64,000 bases of DNA from Beverwykella pulmonaria (taxonomy: Eukaryota; Ascomycota; Dothideomycetes; Pleosporales; Melanommataceae), in the NCBI GenBank assembly GCA_001599595.1, contig BCHH01000008.1:2181690-2245689 (forward strand). The letters run 5' to 3'. The notes under the pieces were generated by a model. The model ran no database searches. It was given only the letters and a program-made list of their open reading frames with translations, and was not told where the DNA came from. Below, piece after piece: positions 54,004-64,000 of this stretch. The translations under genes were made by a program, and so were the position numbers. Position 1 is the stretch's first letter. Each line of letters starts with the position of its first letter.

Positions 54004-56103
54004 ATGTCGAATCGCCCAGGCCTAGGAAAGCGGCCAAACTCCAACGACAAGGGTGTATCTCCTCCCCCGACTACCAAGAAACAGCGGCAACAGTCTACGA
54101 CGACGAGTGGGTTTCGAGGAGCGATTGCAGGCGAAACAACGGCTAATCGATTCTAGGCAAAGCCGTGGCAAATTTCTTCACCCCAGCGTCAATGAAGGAG
54201 CCGGAGAAGATGTCATGGCGAATCGTCAACAACAGCCTGCTAGTCGGTCGGTACGGTGCATCAGCTGCCGCCCAGCCGACCATGCGAAAAAGGAAAATCG
54301 CAGCGTTTGACTTTGTACGCCCACATAGCCTCTGTTGCCTCGGCCCAATGTCAGATTTGTGATGCTGACACTACATGATGTAGGACTCGACACTGATTAC
54401 ATCTGCTTCTGGCAAGATATTCGGGCGTGGTGCGCATGACTGGAAGTGGTGGCACGACAGTGTTCCAGGAGCACTACAAAAGCTCCATGAAGACGGGTAG
54501 GATTCAGTCCTGCTATACTGCACGTTATTGGGGTGCATATACTAACCACAACCTTCTGGCTCAACAGATATCTCGTAGTAGTGGTGAGCAACCAGGGAGG
54601 AATCAGCCTGAAGAGCGACCCAAAGACTATCAAGAGTGACCAGAAACGATTGGCCGATTTCAAGGGCAAGGTTTCAGCCGTTCTGCATACTCTCGACTTC
54701 CCTATCTCGGTGTATGCTGCGACAGGTCGAGACCAGTATCGCAAGCCTAGGACTGGAATGTGGAAGGAGCTCCTAGAGGACTACGACCTCGAAGCTGTAG
54801 ATGCGATCGACCTAGACAATTCCTTTTTCGTAGGCGACGCCGGTGGCCGCGAGGCAGTTGCAGGTGCAGGAGCAAAGGACCATTCATGTGTTGACAGGTC
54901 TGACTGAAGATTCCGTGTCCAGAGTGCTCTGTAGTCGATTGTACTAAGAATACTCAGGGACTTTGCCGCCAATGTTGGCTTACGTTTTCGGACTCCTGAA
55001 GAGTACTTCTTGCATGAAGACGACAGACCGTTCGTAAGGGAATTTGAACCAACCATCTTCCTCCAAGAGGGGGCTGTGAAGTCAACATCTGCAAGTAAGT
55101 CCCGGGGTAGTCAGCCACACGGCAATTAGTGAACCACTCAGACACTGACTTTGGTTCCACCAGTTCCGACCTCATTTTCGAAGACGAATGCTCTCGACAT
55201 TGTGCTATTCTGCGGCAGCCCAGGAGCTGGAAAGTCGTCCTTCTACTGGAGACACTTACAGCCACTTGGCTATTCTCGGGTGAACCAAGACATTTTGAAA
55301 ACTGTAAGTGTTGTTGGTGTTCTGGAAGCCGTTTGAGTGCACGTGCTGTACTACATCTCCCCCACTTCTTGAGTAACATTGCAACTAGCGCGAGAAGTGC
55401 CTCAAGGCGGCTGCAGCATTCATCAAAGATGGTACGAGTGTGGTTGTAGGTGAGTTTCGATAAACAACCCCCCACCACTACTCGCAGCACATGGACTGAT
55501 CGTCGTGATAGACAATACGAATGCCGATCTGGAGACTCGAGCGTCTTGGATTTCCTTGGCGAAGACAATCAATGTGCCAATTCGCTGCACGCTCTTTACG
55601 GCGCCGCCCAAGCTCTGCGAGCATAACGATACGGTACGGGCACTGAATCTTGACCCAGAGGTGAGCACTCCCAACATTTCATCGTACCCTTGAATATCTT
55701 CGGTGGAGCACCACATGGGTGACATGGAACTATGCAGTGGAGCATACCCGATGCGGAAACATTTTTGTGGGGAACATGGAGCTCAACAGAGCGGCTCAGC
55801 GCCGGAACACATACGGGCCGTTGACGGAGACACTCCGATGCTAACAAACCGCCCCGTAGACCAACCCCGAGAAGCGGACGATTCTCCCGAGGCTGGCTTT
55901 TACGAGCTTCGCATCGAGATATAGAGAGCCGAAGATGGAGGAGGGATTTCAGGACATCATCAGGGTTGATTTTCAGGTACGTTCTAAAGCAACTGTTGAG
56001 GCTGCAGTTCGAGCAGGGAACGCTTGAGCGGGGATATGCTGACCGGATGCAGTTTGAAGGTACCGAAGAGCAAAAGTTACTGTGGAGTAAATATTGGGTT
56101 TAA
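54004..56103 (+). CDS. PNK1: Polynucleotide kinase 3'-phosphatase
   Basis: Ten exons: 54004-54106, 54157-54314, 54384-54496, 54568-54897, 54958-55094, 55164-55303, 55389-55449, 55512-55660, 55860-55976, 56053-56103. They join in frame to 452 residues, ending WSKYWV. Phosphatase half: AAFDFDSTLI with the HAD nucleophile and acid Asp86 and Asp88, then DWKWWHDSVP, VVVVSNQGGISLK and FFVGDAGGR. Kinase half: P-loop GSPGAGKS (residues 298-305), then GYSRVNQDIL and DNTNADLETRASW, with the C-terminal NPEKRTILPRLAF and EEGFQDIIRVDF typical of fungal PNKP. The enzyme restores 5'-phosphate and 3'-hydroxyl ends at DNA strand breaks. There is no FHA domain at the N-terminus, as in yeasts and other fungi. 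Intron 8 (199 nt, TGCTAAC branch near its end) is the longest and could hide a small exon. Confidence 0.9.
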
Positions 56104-59100
56104 ACAATGCGGGGGCATCGAGCAAGGATACTCCCAACAGTTGTTCGAAATGAAAGTCTTCAACTCTTCATAACTGCATCTGCAGGGTCTTTATGAATTC
56201 TGGCCGGACTACCTTCTAGCTATGCATGTTTGGCCAGATATTACCGACAGGGTGCGTCGTAGTCTCGTGAGACGATGGTTGAGAGACCCTTTTTCCTACA
56301 CTACTTACGCTGCGCTTACTCAATGCCTCGCCGGTAATATCTTTGTGTCTCAGATGACATTACGCAAGAAGGCGGAAATAGCTTTCCTCTGCATCAACAG
56401 CATAAATGAATGAGAAGCTAGTGAGGACTCGGACAAGGCGTCGCGTGCGCTCCAACGTGCAACGTCGACAGCCGGTGGGATACGGATCTGCACCTTTCTG
56501 CAGGTCGCGGTGCGTTGTCTGGGCGGATGGTTGTTGCGCTGCTAGTGTACGTACCTGACCCAAGAAAGTCTAGCGGATTAATATATGGGGTGAAAAATTG
56601 GTGCGAAATGCTAACCACAGCGAACCACGTCGTGCGCTCTGGACCTTTTGACGGAAAAAGAAGGATTGTGATTGGCTGGAGAAGACGTTTTTGTGGGCTT
56701 ATCGTGCGATTGATTCCTGCGGAGTTGTTTATCTACCAATCTAAATGATGAATGGAGAATTTGATCCCATTATTGCTTTTTTGGAGTCGGCTTTACGAGA
56801 AGGCACATGGAAGCAGGGAAGAGATCGATGGTCAACGTGAGGTGAGGTACAACCCAGACCTGGGCGGCGGCTTCACGCTGTGAGTGCGGGCAGGTTTGGA
56901 CTCTCCATCAACAGAAGATGCCAACAACAACATGCTCACCGGCTCTTCATACATATGCGGGTAAGCGTTGTCAGTTTCTTCTTTCCTTACAGTTGTTATC
57001 ATTCAGTGGTACATACAAGGACGGCAACGTAGCAGCTCGCACCGCTGCTGATGCACTGGGCTGCAGCGTAGTTTTGCTGTGCCGTGCCGCTCGGGCGAGA
57101 TGCATCTGGTGGTGTATGAGACGTTTGCGGCGTCGTCATGATGCGAGGACTATCCCTGTCCCAGCAGACAAGAAATCGGATGAGGCCTTGCTCGTTCAAA
57201 GGCGGTCATTTGGGGCTAGACCGAATTAGGTGCCCCCCGAAGAATGGCTGCAGCTCGGTAACAGAGAGCCGGGACGACGATGATCGCGCTGAGGGTGTGG
57301 GCAAGGCGATCGGGCCCGCGAATGAGGTTGGGGGTTGGGAAGGGGGCGGGATATTTAGAGACGTGTGGGTGCGTGAGAGGGGAGGCTGTTGAAAAGAAGG
57401 GAAGGTGGAGTGCCGGGCGTGGGAGGCTGCAGCAGGATGCGCTGGCCAGTTGCGCTGTTGCAAGCGGTGCCTGACTTTGGCTGATTGACTGGTAACAGCG
57501 AGGCACTTTCAGAGCTGTGCCTGGGATGCAGGAACAAGGTCTAGCTGGCACGGGCGCAACAAAAAAGCAAAAGGCAAGGCCGCAGGGGTGCAACGCCAAT
57601 CAGCAGCGGCTCAACGGCGTCGTCCCAATTCGCATGGTGTACCTGCGAGCTCTTCGCTGTGCCGTCATCCGCGAAATGTTAACCAACCTCCTCAGCTTTT
57701 TCTTTTTTGTGATGGCGGTTTTTGAGGGAGTCCAGCGTGTCACACACCTCACGTAGAGGCCCCCGCTCGCCGGACGGACCGCCAAGGAGGTTGGCGGTGA
57801 GCAGTTCAGTCTTGTTTGTTTGTCGTGTTGTTTGACGCCTGCCGTTTCGAAACTGAGCGGTTGTTTGTTTTGTCTCCTTGTTGCGTGGCCAATGGGCACA
57901 AGTCCGTTTAAGGAAAGTCGGGAGAATCCTAACCGCACGAGGGAGCCATGCCATCAGCACATCATCACGAGCAGAAAATCCTGTGGTCCCAGAGCCGGAG
58001 ATGTTGAGCCAAAGCCCATATCAGGGCTGCCTCTACGGCACTGCCCCCCAGTGTAAATCCTGTCAGCCATGGTGAGAGTGCCTGCCCTTGACTGGGTCCT
58101 CATCCTCCTCACCAGACCGCTGGTACGGCATGCACCTCTGCGGAGACCCAGGAGTGTGCTTTTGAGCAGGATAGGCATCGTAAAGGTTCTGCCGGCAGAA
58201 ACTGCAGGGCAGCGGAAGGCTTGGTCCAACCTTTTGCCATCTGCCTGAATCTACCTCTCCACCGGAGGTGCAACCTCATCCAGCAGTAAAAAAGGAAAAG
58301 GCGAGAACTCAGCACATCACATCAGACGGCGTGGGCCGAGTCGCATGCAAACAGGACTTGTCAGAGAACCTCGGAGGCTTCTGACTCCTGCAAAGCTTAT
58401 TCGCGATTTAATCTTCGGGGTGGATCTGGTGGAGTCGTTTTCTCGACTCTCGACCAACAGCACGGCCGCGTCCTAGTTCGTATAGAAGAAAATTCTGTGC
58501 GCTTGGGCGGCGGAGGAGTCTGACCCTCTCCCCCTCCCGTGCCGCAGCACAGAAAGCCGAACGCTGAGCGAACTCTGTCAGGCGTTCAAACGGCGATGCA
58601 AATGTTGGGGTAGCAAGACGGCAGCGTCCTCAGGCTGTGGGAGGACTTGTCGATGATGGTTGCGTGAAGCGACCGACGGCCCGTCTGCGTTGTTGAAACC
58701 GGGGAGGGGAGGCGAGAGCGAGGACCGCTCGGCCCTATTCAGCTGCATCAATACCCTGAGTACCCTGAGCACCCTGGTGGCCCTGGACGACCCCGGAGGC
58801 CCTGGTGGCCCTGGACGCCCCCGGAGGCCCTGGACGCCCTGGAGGCCCTGGAGGCCCTGGATATGTTTTCTGGCTCCAGCGTCCCGTTCGGGCAGTGCAT
58901 CATGGGCGTGTGAATTGGCCTTGGCGGCGCGGTCGAAACCCTGCACTACGGAAAGCACACCAGGCCCTGCGCGCTCCCACAAATGCCAAATGCGACCGCG
59001 GCCCCCCAGCTTTCCTGTTCCATCCAGCATCGACACTTTCCTGCTACCAGTCACTCACTCGCTCACGTCGCGTTCCCAGTCGCTCTCTTGCCCAACACAC

Positions 59101-59464
59101 CGCAATCGTTGTCTGCTTCGCTGTCTCTCCCGGTGAGTGCGCGACCCCCACGGCCTCATCAAGTGCTGCGCGCTCACGTGCCGTCCCCAATCGAGCCGTG
59201 ACCCCGACCAGGGCGCTGACTCTCCCACAGGATAAACAGGCACGGCCAAGCACCTACAATACGTGGACCTTCGCTCTGTCGTGGCACCTTCCAAAACCTC
59301 GCCTTCCGCCACTCCATCCCAACCGGGAACACTCCACAGCGACGCCGACCAAGATAGTTCTGCCATTGAGTTTGCTGGCGACCTTTTAAACTGGTGATGG
59401 GATCCCAGCACCTCTCCACCCAAAACCACGTCTAGCATCAGCCCGGCCCACCACAACCACCATC
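56104..59464. other. Intergenic, 3.4 kb, including a GC-rich minisatellite
   Basis: No convincing gene. A GGCCCTGGA-type array at about 58770-58860 opens collagen-like frames on both strands (for example RGRPGPPGPPG on the minus strand), but nothing around it is gene-like. The last 400 bases are CT/CACC-rich, typical of a fungal promoter and leader, and precede the gene at 59465. Confidence 0.5.
58760..58862. repeat. GC-rich minisatellite, GGCCCTGGA-type units
   Basis: Imperfect 9- to 12-bp units built from CCCTGGAGGCC and CCCTGGACG run for about 100 bases and grade leftward into CCCTGAGTA variants. Confidence 0.75.
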
Positions 59465-61085
59465 ATGCGCGAAATGAAACCATTGCTACTGCCTACACTC
59501 GTCGCTGCGCGCAAGTCGTCCAAGGGCTCCTTCGATATGGCCTTCGAGCCCGCGTCGTCTGTCTACTCGTGCACCGACTCTGGGTTTTACTCTGCGTCGG
59601 AGTGCTCCACGCCAAGCCGTTCCTCGCGTGGGCATCTCCGATATTCCAGCTCGACCTCATCGCTCTCGTCCAGTCCGCCCGTCCACGACCCTATCGAGGC
59701 GCCCAACAGCTCTGGCAAGCTTCCCAAGCTCACGGAGGAGCCAATTGAACGCGAAGAGGACTTCATCACCACTATTCCGTATCGCTGCTCGTGTATGTTT
59801 TGCGATATAGCTTCCAAAACCGGTGTTTGTATATGCTAACGAACGGATAGGCGATACCGATTACTGTGACCACATTCAACCACCCACACGACGCTCCATT
59901 TTCGATCGCAACTACGATTTCGCAGAGGACTGCTTCAGCAATGACCTGGAATCGCACGCCTCGAAGCGACGGCGATCAGCAGAATCGTCCGCGAACAGCA
60001 TCACGAGCAAGATCGAGAGCAGATTTCCTTCGTTTACGCGCAAGTGGAGAGACCGTAAGAGAGGTGCATCATTCGGTCGAGCCTCTCGAAGCGCAACTCC
60101 GTCCCGCGTATCATCAACCCGGTCATCCTCCATTACGAGCTCCATTCACCAAGTCCAAGGATTTGATCTCATCGACCGGTTCCCTTCCATGACTGCTGAG
60201 AGCAGCCTGGAACACCTGGATGATCTCATTACCTCCTCACCAATTGATGTCGCAAAGGCAAATGCGTTATACATCGACGTCGAACAAATTGATCGTGAGC
60301 GCCTCGCTACCACCCCGCTACTCCCACCAATGCTGGTAAAGACCCGGTTCGACGATGTCCCAACCGAATCGCCTCTTCAGTCACCCACCGTTGCTGAATC
60401 TGCGCACTTTTTCGACGCTACCCCCATCGGTACACCTACCGTCCGTGCTTACCCTACCCCTCCACTTTCATCAAAACCATCCATCGCATCGTTCAAGACA
60501 CCCCGTCCCGGATATATGGTGCCGTCATTAGATATCCCGCCAATTATGCTCGCAAACCAGGAAGACAAGTGGGTCAATTTGCTAGGCCACGCAAACTTTA
60601 CCATCCAACCGGAACCGTACATGCCTGACAATTGTGACACGGCCTCGTTACGACAACTGTTTGCTGATTGGGAGCAAGCGCGCTGCAATTTCACCAAACA
60701 TCAAGTGCGGACGGGAGAGCACCACGGTGTCACCTCCAGAATCTACCTACAAACAGAGCAGAAGTGGTCCGAAATCGACGCTATGTGGAAGATGAATCAC
60801 GATCTAGCCACCTCGCGTGCCGCAAAAATGGGCGTCGAGCTGGAACCGTATTCCCCATCGGAACCAGCACCACTCAGCAAGATGCCGACGCTCAATGACC
60901 CAAAGAGCGTGGGAAAATTCCCCAAGCTCGGAGACGAAGACATTGTTGGCCCCATGGTTCAGATCGCAGCACAAATCCAAGCCACGCCGCCTTTACGCAA
61001 ACGCGCCTTCCTCAAGTTCTTTGGCGACATGAAGTTCCCTAGTTCTCTCCTCGGACGGCCATCGGCCACACTTCGGGGCCGATGA
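59465..61085 (+). CDS. Ser/Pro-rich conserved fungal protein of unknown function
   Basis: Two exons (59465-59792, 59851-61085) encode 520 residues. The 58-nt intron has donor GTATGT, branch TGCTAAC and acceptor GGATAG. The protein begins MREMKPLLLPTLVAARKSSK. It is Ser-rich to about residue 80, has a Cys-containing stretch at the junction (YRCSCDTDYCDH), then an Arg/Ser-rich basic region (SKRRRSAESS, RKWRDRKRG) and a Pro-rich middle. An ordered-looking region of about 130 residues follows: WVNLLGHANFTIQPEPYMP, LRQLFADWEQARCNFTKHQV and WSEIDAMWKMNHDLA. The C-terminus is basic (KRAFLKFFGDMKFPSSL). Similar proteins are, as I recall, widespread in Dothideomycetes without assigned function. No membrane segment or enzyme motif; a phosphorylated regulatory or scaffold protein is possible but unproven. 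Confidence 0.8.
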
Positions 61086-64000
61086 GTTGGCTCCTCCACT
61101 GCCCCTATTCATATTTTGTGCGATTAAGTTTATTTGTTAGATGTTCTGTAACATTACTCGTTACTCCGCAGTTACGAAGTACGACGTGTACGACGGTATC
61201 TTCTGTTGCTCGCTCGAGTCACGCACCGCTCCTTGTTATGAATTTCCTTTTTCACCGCTTCAACGACCTTAGATATTTCCTTTTTTTTGCGCGCATCCGG
61301 TGCTCTTCAATGAGACCTTAGCGGGCTATATCAGCAATACGAGACGGAATGAGAAACGGTCTAAAAAGCTTTTGGCAGATATCAGGCAGCGAGCCGACTC
61401 ATCGGCCAAAATGTTATGTTTTGAATCGTCTGATGTTTAGTATTTAATTTCTTTTGTCTACCTTGTCAGTCAAGTGGCATTTGTCGGCGGCTACACCCCT
61501 CCTTTTCGCTAGGGACTTAAGGTGGCAAGCGCAGTCGTGGGTCAAAATGGGAAGGAGGTTGTACCCAAATGCAAGTTGGCAAAAATGTTTCAATGTATAA
61601 CTGTAATAGGTGGAGGATCTGGACAGGACACGGGACCTATTATCTGGGGTGTCACGGGCTGCATCGCAAGCAACCAGGCGGCCGGTTGGGACGACTAGGT
61701 CGGATCGCATCATTCGGATGGAACCATAGTGAAACATTATCAACAACGCTTCATGCCATGCTATCTTTGATCCTCATTGCATTTCAGTGATTCAAGCTGT
61801 TTCTCATGAGCTCTTTGGCTTTCCATTGTCAAGGTGTGTACGCTGGCGGCATGTGACCAGCACATAAGTGGCTGTGGCCACAGCAGCTTCGTACGTTCGC
61901 GTACTCGTGTCCCACAGTATCTCGTAAATTAATTCCAGTATGGCACTGTAGCTATCGACTTCAGGTCATCCGGCACAATGGTCTCTCGTTGGGACGTGGC
62001 GATTCGAGACGAACGCCGAATCCTGGCACTTGACCTATCGTATGCCTCAATTTGACTTATAGAAACAAGGTTCATCTACATTCCTAGTTGTGGCTTGATG
62101 ATATATATTTGGTGAGGCATCCAGCATAATGAGCAAGATGAGACATGTACCGAGACGAGCTTGGAGGCATTGAGATGACTTGACGACAAGACATTTCTGG
62201 AAGGTGGATACGGGGCTGGTAGTACAATTGTTCGTTTGTGCTGCTGAATGCCGGTGATCGTAGTTGTGGACGCTTTTGTGCCACTGTGGAGGTAGAATGC
62301 CTGATGATGGACGTGGCACTATCAACGGGGACTTTTGATTGACTTTGCAGCTGCCATATTTGGGAAGGTGGAGGGCTTCAATTTATTCACTAGTGTAGGT
62401 TTGTTCACTAGTGCAGGTACATTCACTACTGAAGGTTTATTTTCTACTGCAGGTACATTCGCTACTGCAGGTACATTTACTACTGCAGGCACATTCACTA
62501 CTGCAGGTTCATTCGCAACTGCAGGTTCATCCACAAATGTAGGTTCATTCGCAACTACAGGTTCATCCACAAGAGTAGGTTCATTCCAACTGCAGGTTCA
62601 TTTACAAATATAGATCAATTTACTAGTGAAGGTGTGTAGGTGTGTACGTAGGTATTCTCGTCTTGAGTCTTGACGACGACGGAAACAGACGTTCTCCAGC
62701 CTCCTTGCAGCCCGAGGACTGCGTCATATTGTAGTGAACAGCCAAGAGCTGAGCTCGAATCACCCAGTGATGATATGGAAGCTTTCGAAACGGCATTCTC
62801 ACACTGCAGAAATGTTTCACTTCCCAGCAATCGCATGCTCTCCTCCTTTCCTCTCTTCAAAATTGTATGTAAAGCTTTCTATTTCCACGTCAAATGGCAT
62901 GGAGTGTCAGTGTCAAGACCACGCCTCGTGCTCCCACAATCCCCGATGCGATCTATCATCGTCAACACTACACCGCTTGCCAATCGGCCGCTCGCATGCG
63001 ATGTTTTTCTAGGTGCATCTCTGGCATCTTTCATCTACCATTTATTTACATGTGATGCAGACGGCTCGCTTACGTCCATTCATATCAACAAGTTTCAGGA
63101 CGTCGTACTGCAGACGCCCGCCTCACCTCCTCACTTTTCACGCATCCCGATGCCTGGTTCCCGGATGGCCACTGCGTCGAAAAAAACATGGGTTGCGGTT
63201 AGGGCCATCTGTGTTATATGTTGTGGAAGTGTAGGGGCGGGAGATGAGAGGCGAGGACAGCGGATGCGGGACGGAAGTCATGTAGAGGTTGTGTGATGCC
63301 AGCCTCTGATTGCGGAGCGAAGCGAGGTCGGAGGAGAGACGTCGAATACGAGCAGGTGGTGCAGAGGCTGGTGTAAGGACGATTGAGCGCGTGAGGTGCT
63401 CGGATGGTGGGTATTTTTGCAGTGTGCAGTGTTGCTTGCTCTCGATGGCTGGTATTGGCGATCGGTGGCTGGGTTAATGTCAGTATGGGTCTAGGCTTGA
63501 TCGAATGCTCTGGACTCTCGGGGCGGAGAAGAGATTGGGTTTGGTTGATCTTGAGGGCGGAGGGGTTGGTCGTGATGTGATTTGGTACCTGGATATGCAT
63601 CTCTCTGTGTAGCGGTACCATGACATCATCTTGTTCGGCTGTCAGTTAGCGGGAAAGGGAGGGGCCGGACACATATGCTAAGTTGGGCGAATTGGTGGAA
63701 TGAAGAGTTTGGTGGTAGGGTGGAGACATTTGCCAATATTGCGGGTGTGTTTAGTTAGAGATGTTTGGACGCTTAGCATCGATGAAAAGGAAGAGAAAAT
63801 GATAGTGGAGAGCCGAGGTGCGATGCGTAGATCACTGGCAAGGAAGATACGCAAAGGCTAGTCCAAGCAAAGTGCCGTTTTTCTCACTACCTGCTCACCC
63901 ACAACGACTTGTACTCAGAGATTCGTTGGGCACATACATCTCGATAGCAAACTATTTACCCGACCTAGCCATTCCATTGCTCCAACCATACAGTATGACA
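61086..64000. other. Intergenic, 2.9 kb, with an 18-bp minisatellite
   Basis: 3' region of the preceding gene, then no gene I can support. A frame at 62670-63296 (208 codons, MTTTETDVLQPP) has no recognised domain and could be real or chance. The minisatellite at about 62388-62612 is listed separately. The rightmost kilobase has overlapping frames on both strands only. Confidence 0.45.
62388..62612. repeat. 18-bp minisatellite with an in-frame hexapeptide repeat on both strands
   Basis: About a dozen diverged units of the form TTCACTACTGCAGGTACA. Because the unit is a multiple of three, one plus-strand frame (62335-62613) reads repeated TFTTAG-like hexapeptides and a minus-strand frame (62570-62322) reads NVPAVA/NEPAVV-like hexapeptides, both without stops. 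No signal peptide or conserved flank suggests a real gene. Confidence 0.8.

Noticed and set aside
58578..59136. 158-codon frames on both strands around the GC-rich repeat
   Set aside because: Open only because the repeat lacks stops; mirrored on both strands; no homologous flank recognised.
63214..63621. 135-codon minus-strand frame
   Set aside because: Pro/Thr/Ser/His-rich, overlaps plus-strand frames, no motif.

Overview
This window comes from a filamentous ascomycete nuclear genome, most probably a Dothideomycete (class inferred from gene style, not proven). The genes are intron-poor. Introns are mostly 45-70 nt with GT..AG ends and TGCTAAC/CTAAC/CTGAC branch sites. The recognisable genes include Med18, Kgd4/Ymr-31, a Sok1/TCP11 protein, PNKP, fungal PNGase A and a CorA-like protein. 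A dead transposon carries changes of the kind made by repeat-induced point mutation (RIP). The assembly has one 289-N gap (9613-9901) and two single Ns (7371, 7535).

1-6.1 kb: the 3' end of an acidic Ala/Lys-rich protein, then a 4-kb gene-free stretch that is AT-rich from about 0.7 to 3.1 kb. A divergent pair follows: a small DUF1761-like membrane protein (minus) and a Dabb-domain protein (plus). 6.6-13.8 kb is an accessory island. It holds a tRNA-Asn gene with an intron, split by a dead Tc1-type transposon with perfect 33-bp inverted repeats; a relic of a secreted-protein gene; a Zn2Cys6/C2H2 zinc-finger gene with a frame break; a 47-bp minisatellite around the gap; a degenerate tyrosine recombinase resembling fungal DUF3435/'captain' or Crypton-type enzymes; and, divergent from it, an uncharacterised five-exon gene. 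An inverted, truncated copy of the promoter and 5' end of the FAM210-like gene (true copy at 16.3-17.1 kb) lies at 13.8-14.3 kb.

16-34 kb: the FAM210-like gene, a conserved 94-aa protein, PNGase A, a 4.6-kb gene-free tract, a four-exon EamA-type transporter, a HET-like relic, and a large intronless TCP11/Sok1 gene. 34.8-37 kb: a four-exon gene whose single reading frame joins a short-chain dehydrogenase/reductase to a CE4 polysaccharide deacetylase. This fusion is the most interesting intact gene in the window.

40-64 kb: a secreted double-psi beta-barrel (RlpA/expansin-like) protein; two members of expanded fungal families (CorA-like, then a Ser/Thr kinase-like protein with an altered HRD motif); Kgd4 (minus) divergent from Med18 (plus); PNKP with nine introns; and a Ser-rich protein of unknown function. 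Intergenic tracts are long and hold several simple or minisatellite repeats, including an 18-bp repeat at 62.4-62.6 kb that stays open in frame. Core genes (mediator, TCA-cycle accessory factor, DNA end repair, cAMP/PKA-linked Sok1) are interspersed with accessory ones, and no biosynthetic cluster is evident.
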